Below, piece after piece: positions 1-7,152 of a DNA stretch of 11,952 nucleotides; positions within the stretch are counted from its first letter, which is position 1, and each line of letters opens with the position of its first letter. Origin of the DNA: JBAYJY01 sp041664945. GTDB taxonomy: Bacteria > UBP15 > UBA6099. The stretch is taken from NCBI GenBank assembly GCA_041664945.1, contig JBAYJY010000140.1, positions 1 to 11,952 on the forward strand, read 5' to 3'. The position numbers and the translations under genes were made by a program. Below the pieces are notes generated by a model that saw only the letters and a list, made by a program, of their open reading frames with translations, was not told the origin of the DNA and did not search any database.

Positions 1-1
1 A

Positions 2-2491
2 ATGGGCAGGGAATTGCACAGGATAATCACGCCCGAACGCTTTTATGAGGCGCACAAAATGGGATTCGCCCATTTTCAGAAAAGCGGAAAAGGAGCCGCC
101 ATCGGCCAAACGCTTGAACTTCCTGCAATAAGAAAAGACGGATCCGAGTTTCCGATTGACCTTTCGCTGGCGGCGATACATCTCGATAACGGCTGGGGCG
201 CTGTTGGTCTTGCGCGCGATATTACTGATCGTAAAAATGCCGAAATCGAGTTGAAAGCATCGGAAGAGAAATACAGGAATCTCATGGAAAATATCAGCGT
301 CGGCGTGACGATGATCAACCCGGCAATGGAAATTGTCACGATGAATAAGCAAATGAAGGAATGGAATCCCAATGTGACTTTGTCCGAAATACCGGTATGT
401 TATAAATCATTTAACCAGCCTCCACGCGAAGACATCTGCCCTTATTGCCCGACTGTAAAAACATTAAAAGATGGAGAAATTCACAAGTCGGTGACGAGCA
501 CGCCAACGCCAAACGGCATAATGAATTTCAAAGTCGTCTCATCTCCGATAAAAAACAACGAGGGCGCCGTTGTAGCGGTAATCGAGTTCGTTGAAGACAT
601 CACGAGCGAATATAGGGCGGAGGAAATGAAAAACCATCTCGCCTCTATCGTGGAAAACACGGATGAAGCCATAATAGGGGAAACTGTCGACGGCACGATT
701 ATAAGCTGGAACAGCGGCGCGAAAAAACTCTACGGCTACACTGAAGAAGAAGTAAAAGGCGAAAACATTTCCATCATCGTTCCTGACGCGCAGAAAACTA
801 AAATTGAAGAAATCATAAATAACACCAAAAACGGAGTTAAAGTCGAACGACATGAAACGCAACGCAAAACTAAAGAAGGCGATATAGTAGATGTCCTTCT
901 AACAGTTTCTCCAATTAAAGACACTGAAGGCGCTATCATCGGCGCATCTTCCATATCTCACGACATTTCAGAAAAAAAGAAACTCGAACGGATGAAAGAC
1001 GAGTTCATCTCTACCGTATCCCACGAACTTCGCACACCGCTGACTTCCCTGCGCGGCTCGCTCGGGTTGCTTGTCGGCGGGGTGATGGGAGTAATGGAGC
1101 CTGAAATTCAAGGCCTTCTCGAAATCGCCCACAATAATACAGACCGGCTGGTGCGGCTTATCACAGATATGCTCGACCTTCAAAAAATCGAATCCGGCCG
1201 CATTCAAATGAGATTCGGAAACACAGACCTCGGAGAACTCGTTTTCAAAAGTGTCGAGGAAATGTCGGCATTCGCGAACGACAACAATGTTAAAATCGTT
1301 TCTGACATACCTAAGCTTTCAGTGGTCGCCGACCCGGATCGAACAATACAGGTTCTCGACAACCTGATTTCAAACGCAGTCAAATTCTCGCCGATTGATT
1401 CTGAAGTGCATATCTACGCCGAGCATCTCAACGGAAGCGTCACGCTATGTGTCAAAGACAGCGGCCCGGGTATTCCCGCTGAATTCGAGCAGCGTATATT
1501 CCAGAAATTCCAACAGGCGGATTCATCTTTGACAAAACAAAAAGGCGGCACCGGCCTTGGCCTTGCAATTTGCAAAGCCATTGTTGAAGGACATGGCGGA
1601 AAAATATGGTATGAGTCGGCTTCCGGAAGCGGTACGACTTTTAAATTTACTCTGGAAACAGTAAAAACGACGGCTTCATCAAACGAATGCGCCGCCTCTG
1701 AACGCGGGACTTTCGCCAAAGAAAAACGTTTGCTTCTTATCAATGACAATGAAGAATTTCTGCATCTTTTGAAAAGCGTGCTTTCGAGAAGCGGGTATCT
1801 AATCGACATCGCCAATGACGCGCTCAGCGCTATGAAACTGGCGGAGGAAAATAAACCTGACACGATTATACTCGACGTCGAATTGCCCGACCGGTCCGGA
1901 TTCGACATGCTCATGCAACTGAAAGAAAACGAAAATTTCCGGGATGTGCCTGTAATAATACTCAGCGCGAAAGGCCCTAAGGATTACAAACATGTGCTGA
2001 TGCCACCGGTTCTCGACTGGCTGTATAAGCCGGTCGATATGGACCGGCTTTTCAGGGCGCTCGAAAACTCCGCCGGAACTGATAAAACACCCACGTTGCT
2101 CGTTATTGACGATGACATAGATCTTCAGAAATTCCTGAAAGTCGCTTTCGAATCCAAAGGAATATGCGTAAAAACCGCTTCGAGCGGCCGCGAAGGAATC
2201 GAAATCCTTAAAAGCGTCAGACCCGACTTGATAATACTCGACATAATGATGCCGAACGGCGACGGATTCTTTGTGGCAGGCGCCATGCGCGAAAAACCGG
2301 AACTTTTTCAGATTCCGGTAGTCATATATTCCGCAAAAGAACTGTCAGCCGCGGAGAAAGAAAAGCTGTCTCTGTTCAAAACCGAGTTCTACACTAAACT
2401 CAAAATACCCGAAGATATATTCACAAACCAGATTCATCAAATGGTTAAGAGCTTAGTTGATTACAAAAATAAAACTTCATTGGCGAGGTGA
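2..2491 (+). CDS. Hybrid sensor histidine kinase, PAS-PAS-PAS-HisKA-HATPase-REC-REC (5' partial)
   Basis: The visible 829 residues are the C-terminal part of a hybrid sensor kinase that autophosphorylates and passes the phosphate to its own receivers. Domains in order: the second half of a PAS domain (about 1-78), a PAS domain with Cys133, Cys146 and Cys149 (about 88-205), a PAS domain (about 211-330), HisKA with the H-box SHELRTPLTSLR and phosphorylatable His341, then an ATPase domain with N-box Asn454/Asn458, G1 box DSGPGIP at 486-492 and G2 box GGTGLGLAIC at 515-524. Receiver 1 (about 575-690) has Asn581-Asp582, Asp625, Ser655 and Lys676. Receiver 2 (about 697-815) has Asp703-Asp704, Asp747 and Ser777, with Lys799 the likely conserved lysine. 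The first PAS lacks its N-terminal half, so the ATG at position 2 is an internal Met and the gene begins outside the window. No membrane segment is visible in this part. The stop lies 3 bases before the next gene, which argues for co-transcription. Kinase identity is certain; the sensed signal is unknown. Confidence 0.96.
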   Translation: MGRELHRIITPERFYEAHKMGFAHFQKSGKGAAIGQTLELPAIRKDGSEFPIDLSLAAIHLDNGWGAVGLARDITDRKNAEIELKASEEKYRNLMENISVGVTMINPAMEIVTMNKQMKEWNPNVTLSEIPVCYKSFNQPPREDICPYCPTVKTLKDGEIHKSVTSTPTPNGIMNFKVVSSPIKNNEGAVVAVIEFVEDITSEYRAEEMKNHLASIVENTDEAIIGETVDGTIISWNSGAKKLYGYTEEEVKGENISIIVPDAQKTKIEEIINNTKNGVKVERHETQRKTKEGDIVDVLLTVSPIKDTEGAIIGASSISHDISEKKKLERMKDEFISTVSHELRTPLTSLRGSLGLLVGGVMGVMEPEIQGLLEIAHNNTDRLVRLITDMLDLQKIESGRIQMRFGNTDLGELVFKSVEEMSAFANDNNVKIVSDIPKLSVVADPDRTIQVLDNLISNAVKFSPIDSEVHIYAEHLNGSVTLCVKDSGPGIPAEFEQRIFQKFQQADSSLTKQKGGTGLGLAICKAIVEGHGGKIWYESASGSGTTFKFTLETVKTTASSNECAASERGTFAKEKRLLLINDNEEFLHLLKSVLSRSGYLIDIANDALSAMKLAEENKPDTIILDVELPDRSGFDMLMQLKENENFRDVPVIILSAKGPKDYKHVLMPPVLDWLYKPVDMDRLFRALENSAGTDKTPTLLVIDDDIDLQKFLKVAFESKGICVKTASSGREGIEILKSVRPDLIILDIMMPNGDGFFVAGAMREKPELFQIPVVIYSAKELSAAEKEKLSLFKTEFYTKLKIPEDIFTNQIHQMVKSLVDYKNKTSLAR
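2485..2491 (+). promoter_or_regulatory. Ribosome binding site of the single-domain regulator, overlapping the kinase stop
   Basis: GAGGTGA lies 3 bases before the ATG at 2495 and contains the TGA stop of the kinase gene. This arrangement suggests translational coupling of kinase and regulator. The spacing is short, but the core GAGG ends 6 bases before the start. Confidence 0.6.
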
Positions 2492-2494
2492 CCC

Positions 2495-2896
2495 ATGTCT
2501 CCGAAAAAAATCCTGTTGATTGACGATGAACACGACATAAGAATCGTGGCGGGACTCAGCCTTCGGCGGGTTGGCAAATTCGAGGTTGCCACAGCGGAAA
2601 ACGGCGAAGAAGGGCTTGTGAAAATTAAAGCCGACCCTCCGGACCTGGTGCTGCTGGACATGATGATGCCGGGCATGGACGGCCTGACTGTTTTTGACAG
2701 AATATTAGCCGACCCGCTGACTAAAAACATCCCGGTTATTTTCCTCACCGCCCGCGTTCAGGCGACGGAAAAGGAAAAATACATCGCTCGCGGCGCTCGC
2801 GGCGTCATTGAAAAACCCTTCAATCCCATGTTGATTTCTCAACAGGTCTTAGACCTGCTTCCTGAGCGCGAAACTGTTATATCTGCTGCCATCTGA
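2495..2896 (+). CDS. Single-domain response regulator (CheY-like receiver, no output domain)
   Basis: This 133-residue protein is one receiver domain and little else. The acidic pair is Asp10-Asp11 in ILLIDDE, the phosphoacceptor is Asp55 in LVLLDMMMPGMDG, the switch threonine is Thr85 (VIFLTAR), and the conserved lysine-proline is Lys107-Pro108 (EKPF). All catalytic positions are present, so it should be phosphorylatable. There is no DNA-binding, enzymatic or other output domain, and only about 10 residues follow the last helix. Such proteins act through protein-protein contact (CheY-type) or as intermediate phosphate carriers in relays (Spo0F-type). Its position directly after a hybrid kinase, and two genes before an HPt protein, makes a relay role likely. 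That is inference from context. The start is set by the overlapping ribosome binding site. Confidence 0.95.
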   Translation: MSPKKILLIDDEHDIRIVAGLSLRRVGKFEVATAENGEEGLVKIKADPPDLVLLDMMMPGMDGLTVFDRILADPLTKNIPVIFLTARVQATEKEKYIARGARGVIEKPFNPMLISQQVLDLLPERETVISAAI

Positions 2897-2919
2897 GATA
2901 TTGTCACATAACGTATAAT

Positions 2920-2925
2920 AGGAGG
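2920..2925 (+). promoter_or_regulatory. Consensus ribosome binding site for the FapA-receiver gene
   Basis: AGGAGG, a perfect Shine-Dalgarno sequence, ends 6 bases before the ATG at 2932. It fixes the start of the downstream gene and suggests this product is translated strongly relative to its neighbours. Confidence 0.8.
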
Positions 2926-2931
2926 CCGAAT

Positions 2932-4713
2932 ATGTTAACCTTAAGCAAATCAGTGATGCGTAACGACACTTACAGCGTGGAAATTTCCCGCGATCATTTG
3001 TCGGCGACACTAAAACTCAATCCGGTGGAAACGCCGTCGGTTGAAGACGTGATAACGACGCTAAACACGTTGAAAGTGATCCAGGGCGTCAAAACCGTGA
3101 GCGAGATCGCAGCGTTTCTTAAAGAGCCGGCGCGTCATGGATTCGAATATATCGTGGCGGAAGGCAATCCATTCACTATCGGAGCTATCGGCGCAATCGA
3201 ATTCAAAGTGGATTTTCATCCCGGTTGCGCATCAGGGTTCGGTGAAAATTTCACGCCGTGGAACGGATCGCTCGCATTGCCCGACGCGCCTACTGTTGTT
3301 ACAAAAGGAGAAGCCCTTGCGGAAAGAAAGCTGCCGGAAAAAGGAGCGAGCGGAATCACTGTGTTCGGCGAAACAATTCAGGGCGAATGGGGAATGGACG
3401 CCGGCATCAGAAACGGAGCGAATGTCGGCTTATCCGATGACGACACGAAATTCATAGCGCTCACGGATGGCGTGCCGGTATTGAGGGAAGATATTCTGAG
3501 CGTATTGCCACTTCTTACGATTGATGGCGATCTGTATCCGGAGCAAGGCAAAATTAAGCATGACGGCATCGTGCTTGTAAAAGGAAACGTATATGACAGG
3601 TCCTCAATAACAGCTACCGGCGATGTGATCGTAAACGGCTCGATACACAATTCATCCGTTCGGGCAGCCGGCAACATAGTTTGCGGCGGAGACATAATCG
3701 GCGGCGGACACAGAACTATCACCGCCGGCGGGTTCATAATAGCCAACAATATCAACAATGCCTCCGTTGAATCGCAGAAAGACATCGTGGCCGAAGAGCA
3801 AATTATTAGAAGTTCTGTTTGCGCGAACGGCCGGGTAGCGACAAAAAAAATCGCCGGCGGCACTATCATCGCCCGCGAAAGCATCGCCGCCGAATGCATC
3901 GAGAACGAAGGCGCTCAGTCCGCGGACCTGATGGCGGGGTTCCACTACAAAATCCAGAAAGCTTATAAGAGTTCGATTGACGAGCTTCGCGCTGTGCAAA
4001 AGGAACTCGCCGCATTCCAGCGGGAATATGAAGACGCGTCGAAACGATCCAAGCAAATCACGCCGCTTATGGAAAACTTGAAGGAAAAGATCATTTCAAG
4101 AATCGACAGAATCAAAAAGATTCAAGACGACATTCCGACCATAAGAAAACTCAGGACATTCAATCCGATGTCTTTGGTCGAAGCGAAAACCGCAATCGCA
4201 TCATGCACGCAGATATCGCTGGGCGACTTTAATTATTCTGTAAAAAACCGTATCGGCAAAACTGTGTTCAAATGGAACGCAATGGGCAAGAAACCCCAGA
4301 TCATAAATAACGATAACAACACAGGCGGCCCGGAATCGCAAATACTCTCGCAAAACACTGTGCTTATCATCGACGATTCAAAAGAGATCAGGTCCCTTTT
4401 GCGTTTTATATGCGAAAGCATGGACCTGACGGTCATCGGCGAGGCGGAGGACGGACGCGAGGGCGTCGAAAAATTCGCAAGCCTTTGCCCGAGTCTCGTC
4501 ACCTGCGACATTTCAATGGTGAACATGGACGGTATCGCTGCGCTCAAGGAAATTCGCGCATTGTCGAACAACGCAAAAGTCATCATGATCTCCGCTATCA
4601 AGGATAAGGAAAAAGTCATGGAATGCGTCGTATCCGGCGCCTTCGATTATATTGTGAAACCGTTTACGCCTAACAAGGTCAAAACAGTTCTGAAAACCGC
4701 TTTTCTGACATAG
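2932..4713 (+). CDS. FapA/DUF342 beta-helix protein fused to a C-terminal CheY-like receiver
   Basis: The first ~455 of 593 residues match the FapA (DUF342) family, known from Vibrio as a flagellar assembly/polar factor. Seen here: an N-terminal region with the family hallmark VTKGEALAERKLPEKG (123-138) followed by GITVFGE, a run of short beta-helix turns rich in VxVxGxV/I patterns (about 212-320), a coiled coil (about 338-405), and the closing segment ISLGDFNYSVKNRIGKTVF (428-446). A polar linker (about 452-472, Asn/Gly rich) leads to a receiver domain (about 475-593) with Asp481-Asp482, phosphoacceptor Asp526, Ser554 and Lys576-Pro577. Its wording (VTCDISM..MDGI.ALKEI, FDYIVKPF) resembles chemotaxis CheY. 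Unusually, the proline normally four residues after the phosphoacceptor is Val530. No signal peptide or membrane segment is seen, so it is probably cytoplasmic. The receiver likely controls assembly or localisation of the beta-helix part, which is inference. No flagellar gene lies in the window, so a motility role is not shown. Confidence 0.9.
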   Translation: MLTLSKSVMRNDTYSVEISRDHLSATLKLNPVETPSVEDVITTLNTLKVIQGVKTVSEIAAFLKEPARHGFEYIVAEGNPFTIGAIGAIEFKVDFHPGCASGFGENFTPWNGSLALPDAPTVVTKGEALAERKLPEKGASGITVFGETIQGEWGMDAGIRNGANVGLSDDDTKFIALTDGVPVLREDILSVLPLLTIDGDLYPEQGKIKHDGIVLVKGNVYDRSSITATGDVIVNGSIHNSSVRAAGNIVCGGDIIGGGHRTITAGGFIIANNINNASVESQKDIVAEEQIIRSSVCANGRVATKKIAGGTIIARESIAAECIENEGAQSADLMAGFHYKIQKAYKSSIDELRAVQKELAAFQREYEDASKRSKQITPLMENLKEKIISRIDRIKKIQDDIPTIRKLRTFNPMSLVEAKTAIASCTQISLGDFNYSVKNRIGKTVFKWNAMGKKPQIINNDNNTGGPESQILSQNTVLIIDDSKEIRSLLRFICESMDLTVIGEAEDGREGVEKFASLCPSLVTCDISMVNMDGIAALKEIRALSNNAKVIMISAIKDKEKVMECVVSGAFDYIVKPFTPNKVKTVLKTAFLT

Positions 4714-4716
4714 GAG
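4712..4716 (+). promoter_or_regulatory. Ribosome binding site of the HPt gene, overlapping the FapA-receiver stop
   Basis: AGGAG shares bases with the TAG stop of the upstream gene and ends 8 bases before the ATG at 4725. It supports the chosen start and tight translational linkage of the two genes. Confidence 0.65.
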
Positions 4717-4724
4717 CTAACACA

Positions 4725-5465
4725 ATGGCGACTGAAAAAAGAATTCTTTTAATAGGCGGCCAAACGTCATTTATGAACCGCTTGCCGGACGCTCTCGAAA
4801 AAGCCGGTTTCGCTTGCGACATAATCGCGACCGGCGCCGGCGGAATTGAAAACGTTAAACATCATGAATACGCTATAGCTATTATTGAAGATAATCCCCC
4901 GGATATTTACGGCGCCGAGCTTTGTAACTCACTTAAAAACGAATCGAATAACACTTCTCTTAAACTGGTGTTTGTATCAGAAACATTTGACTCGACTGAC
5001 TCGTTCAAACTCATGGCGGAAGACGTCGGCATCGATCTTGCGTTAAATGCGCGCTGTTATCCCATTGACTTCGTTGAACATATTGTCCGCCTTGCCGAAC
5101 CGGTGGACATGAATGAAGACGGCGAAACCGATGACGATTTTTTCACTGATGAAATACGCGCTGAATACATCGCCATCCTGTTCGAAAGATTCCGAATGAT
5201 TGAAACGCTTCTCTGCGTCTCTCAAGAGAAACTGAAAACCTCGGCCGGTCTGGCTGATTTGCGTTCCTGCGCGCACAAAATCAACGGTTCGGCCGGCTCA
5301 TACGGCTATTCAAGCGTCAGCGCCGAGGCGGCACATCTGGAATCGTTCTTAGATGATATTATTGAATCCGGCGAAACAATTTCTAAAAACAAGGTGATTG
5401 AGCTTCATTCATATTTCGATAAAATAAAAATCAACTACCAGTTTGATGTATTATCTATGAAATAA
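4725..5465 (+). CDS. Degenerate receiver plus HPt phosphotransfer domain protein
   Basis: This 246-residue protein has two parts. Residues 5-125 follow the receiver pattern (RILLIGGQ, AIAIIEDNPPDIYG, LKLVFVSE), but the acidic pair is replaced by Gly11-Gly12, the phosphoacceptor position aligns with Glu55, and the conserved lysine region reads LNARCYP. It is therefore a pseudo-receiver that cannot be phosphorylated in the normal way. After an acidic linker (about 128-140), residues 143-240 form a helical HPt domain with the signature AHKINGSAGSYGY, whose His184 is the expected phosphate acceptor. HPt proteins shuttle phosphate from the receiver of a hybrid kinase to a terminal receiver. Here the likely donors are the kinase receivers (Asp625, Asp747), and the likely acceptors are the single-domain regulator (Asp55) and the FapA-fused receiver (Asp526). 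The partner assignment is inferred from gene order. The gene ends 10 bases from a convergent gene. Confidence 0.88.
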   Translation: MATEKRILLIGGQTSFMNRLPDALEKAGFACDIIATGAGGIENVKHHEYAIAIIEDNPPDIYGAELCNSLKNESNNTSLKLVFVSETFDSTDSFKLMAEDVGIDLALNARCYPIDFVEHIVRLAEPVDMNEDGETDDDFFTDEIRAEYIAILFERFRMIETLLCVSQEKLKTSAGLADLRSCAHKINGSAGSYGYSSVSAEAAHLESFLDDIIESGETISKNKVIELHSYFDKIKINYQFDVLSMK

Positions 5466-5475
5466 ATCGCTTAGA

Positions 5476-7077
5476 TCAATCAAAATAGCCAAGGCCTTTT
5501 AGCGTTTCCTCAGCTTTTTTCATATCCTCGGGAGAAATGCCCGGGGCTCCTTCGTTGTTGTTCTTTGCTTCAATCGCCGCTTTATAGCAAACCGGCCTCT
5601 TTTTCATACGCATTTTTGTAAACGCCGGCAATACTTTCCCGTCCATGTCATCCGGAATAGTCGCGCCAAGCGCATAAAGAGCTGTCGGCGCCACATCCGT
5701 AATATCCGCCGATTCCAATCGGCCTCTTATATCGGGCCCGAATGCGATAAATATACCGTTCTTTGAATGATGGCCTGTCAAATTCCGCTCTGCAAAGTCT
5801 TCCGTTTTCTCCATGATTCCTAACGGCTCTATCGCAGTAAACAAAGCGTCTTTTGCGACTATCGGGCTAAGCCGGTATTTTGATTCAACTAAAAGGTCAG
5901 GGGCGAGACTGGCATATTTGCCGCTGTACAATTCCTCACCGTAATAAACATTTTCGATAAATCGTTCGCCTGATTCCGGATCCCTAAGTGCGAGAATCGC
6001 CGCCCTGATTTCTTCTCTTAGCGAATCGAATTCGGCGCCGGGATTAACAATTCCCAACGGCTCGCGGCCTTTAACATTTATCCTCAAGCCCGCGCAGACC
6101 ATCAGGTCTTCATGCGTGAAAAACGCCTTCGTTCGTTTCCAGTCAATATTTTCATAAAGAGCGGTGTGGTAGAACGTCTCTTCTGTATCCGGCTTGAATT
6201 TCGAAGCGTCGAAGCCCCGTTTGAAATACAGGAGTTTTTTCTCCATGAGGAAGTTGTTCAGATGAAATGTTTTAGCGCAGGCGCGCAGTCCGTGATCGGA
6301 GACAACAAAAAGCGTATCGCCGGGTTCCAGATCCCCTGCGATCTCGGAAACAAATCCGTCCAATATTTTATAGCCTGTTTCAATCGCGTCGCCGAGACGC
6401 GACGCGAGTTCAGGCGTGTGCGCCGGATGCGTTTCATCCATGCAGTGCCAGTATCTGTGTTGCAGCCTGTCGGCCAACTCAAAGATAACGATCTGCAAAT
6501 CAGCCGGATGATTCTTATTCATATATAAAAATATATTTTTACGGTTGGCGTCTTTGATCAAAGCGTCCCTATAGCATTTGTTCCACAGGGCGACTTTTTT
6601 TGACGGGTTGAACTTTTTAGGTATATTTTTGAATGCCTCGGCGAAGCGCTTTTCGGGGTAAAAATGGTAGTCGCGCGTTGGAAGTCCGGAAAGAACGTAG
6701 CCATCTATTTCCTCCGGCGGATATGTAAAAATAACATTAATCAAACCTGCTGAAAAGCCCTGTCTGTTAGCGATCCGCCAGATCGGCTCTGCAAGCATTC
6801 CTGTTGAAAAAACGAGTTCCTGCCTGTACTGCCCCTTCACATTTCTCTGGTAGCTGTAAACGCCTGTCTTTCCCGGATTCTTGCCGGTTGCAAACGATGT
6901 CCACGCGGGACCGGAATGCGCGGGCGTTGTCGATTTCAAAGGGATATATATCCCTTTTTCCATGAGCGCGCTTATTCCCGGCAGAACGCCTTTCGCGCAT
7001 AGCCGCTCCACCAGCTCAGGCGTCGCTCCGTCTAATCCAATGATTATTACCCGACCGCGCTGACTCTTAGTTTTCAT
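5476..7077 (-). CDS. Predicted AlkP-superfamily phosphohydrolase / type I phosphodiesterase (COG3379-like)
   Basis: The 533-residue protein belongs to the alkaline phosphatase superfamily, close to type I phosphodiesterases/nucleotide pyrophosphatases, which use two metal ions to hydrolyse phosphate esters. Visible motifs: IIIGLDGATPE with metal ligand Asp16, the nucleophile segment STTPAHSGPAWTSFATGKNPG (starting at 49) in which Ser55 aligns with the nucleophile Thr of nucleotide pyrophosphatases, Asp203 and His207 in ELADRLQHRYW, Asp261-His262 in VVSDHGL, and GHHSKNGIF with His437 as the likely last ligand. The C-terminus ends in KKAEETLKGLGYFD, a tail typical of this family. No signal peptide or membrane helix is seen, so it should be cytoplasmic. 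The substrate is not known. It lies 75 bases after oppF on the same strand and may be read from the opp operon or its own promoter; no convincing promoter or strong ribosome binding site is visible before the ATG at 7077. Confidence 0.88.
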   Translation of the reverse strand: MKTKSQRGRVIIIGLDGATPELVERLCAKGVLPGISALMEKGIYIPLKSTTPAHSGPAWTSFATGKNPGKTGVYSYQRNVKGQYRQELVFSTGMLAEPIWRIANRQGFSAGLINVIFTYPPEEIDGYVLSGLPTRDYHFYPEKRFAEAFKNIPKKFNPSKKVALWNKCYRDALIKDANRKNIFLYMNKNHPADLQIVIFELADRLQHRYWHCMDETHPAHTPELASRLGDAIETGYKILDGFVSEIAGDLEPGDTLFVVSDHGLRACAKTFHLNNFLMEKKLLYFKRGFDASKFKPDTEETFYHTALYENIDWKRTKAFFTHEDLMVCAGLRINVKGREPLGIVNPGAEFDSLREEIRAAILALRDPESGERFIENVYYGEELYSGKYASLAPDLLVESKYRLSPIVAKDALFTAIEPLGIMEKTEDFAERNLTGHHSKNGIFIAFGPDIRGRLESADITDVAPTALYALGATIPDDMDGKVLPAFTKMRMKKRPVCYKAAIEAKNNNEGAPGISPEDMKKAEETLKGLGYFD

Positions 7078-7133
7078 CGTTGTAATAAGCGTCCGTTTTC
7101 AATTATGGCTGTTTTTGATATTTTATTTGGTTT

Positions 7134-7151
7134 GATATCCGGAAGGATATC
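7134..7151 (-). repeat. Perfect 7-bp inverted repeat directly after the oppF stop codon
   Basis: GATATCC (7134-7140) and GGATATC (7145-7151) form a perfect stem around a four-base loop, starting one base after the oppF stop on the minus strand. The transcript after the stem is A-rich, with no U tract, so it does not fit an intrinsic terminator of the opp operon. It could protect the 3' end of the opp message or mark a processing point before the downstream phosphohydrolase gene. That role is inference. Confidence 0.5.
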
Positions 7152-7152
7152 C

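Noticed and set aside
2..4. ATG at position 2 as the start of the kinase gene
   Set aside because: The protein from this Met begins in the middle of a PAS domain, so it is an internal codon and the gene runs off the window.
1414..1914. Minus-strand open frame of 166 codons inside the kinase gene
   Set aside because: It lies opposite the ATPase and receiver domains, shows no domain of its own, and has a Ser/Pro-rich composition typical of antisense frames.
2914..2919. TATAAT as a -10 promoter element before the FapA-receiver gene
   Set aside because: No -35 box lies 16-18 bases upstream, and transcription would start at or inside the ribosome binding site at 2920-2925. It is probably chance in an A/T-rich gap.
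3567..3891. Repetitive Gly/Ile-rich coding stretch as a tandem DNA repeat
   Set aside because: The periodicity is at protein level (beta-helix turns). The nucleotide sequence is not a clean tandem repeat.
3378..3899. Minus-strand open frame of 173 codons inside the FapA-receiver gene
   Set aside because: It is antisense to the beta-helix repeats. Its hydrophobic runs mirror the repeated Gly/Val/Ile codons on the coding strand rather than a real membrane protein.
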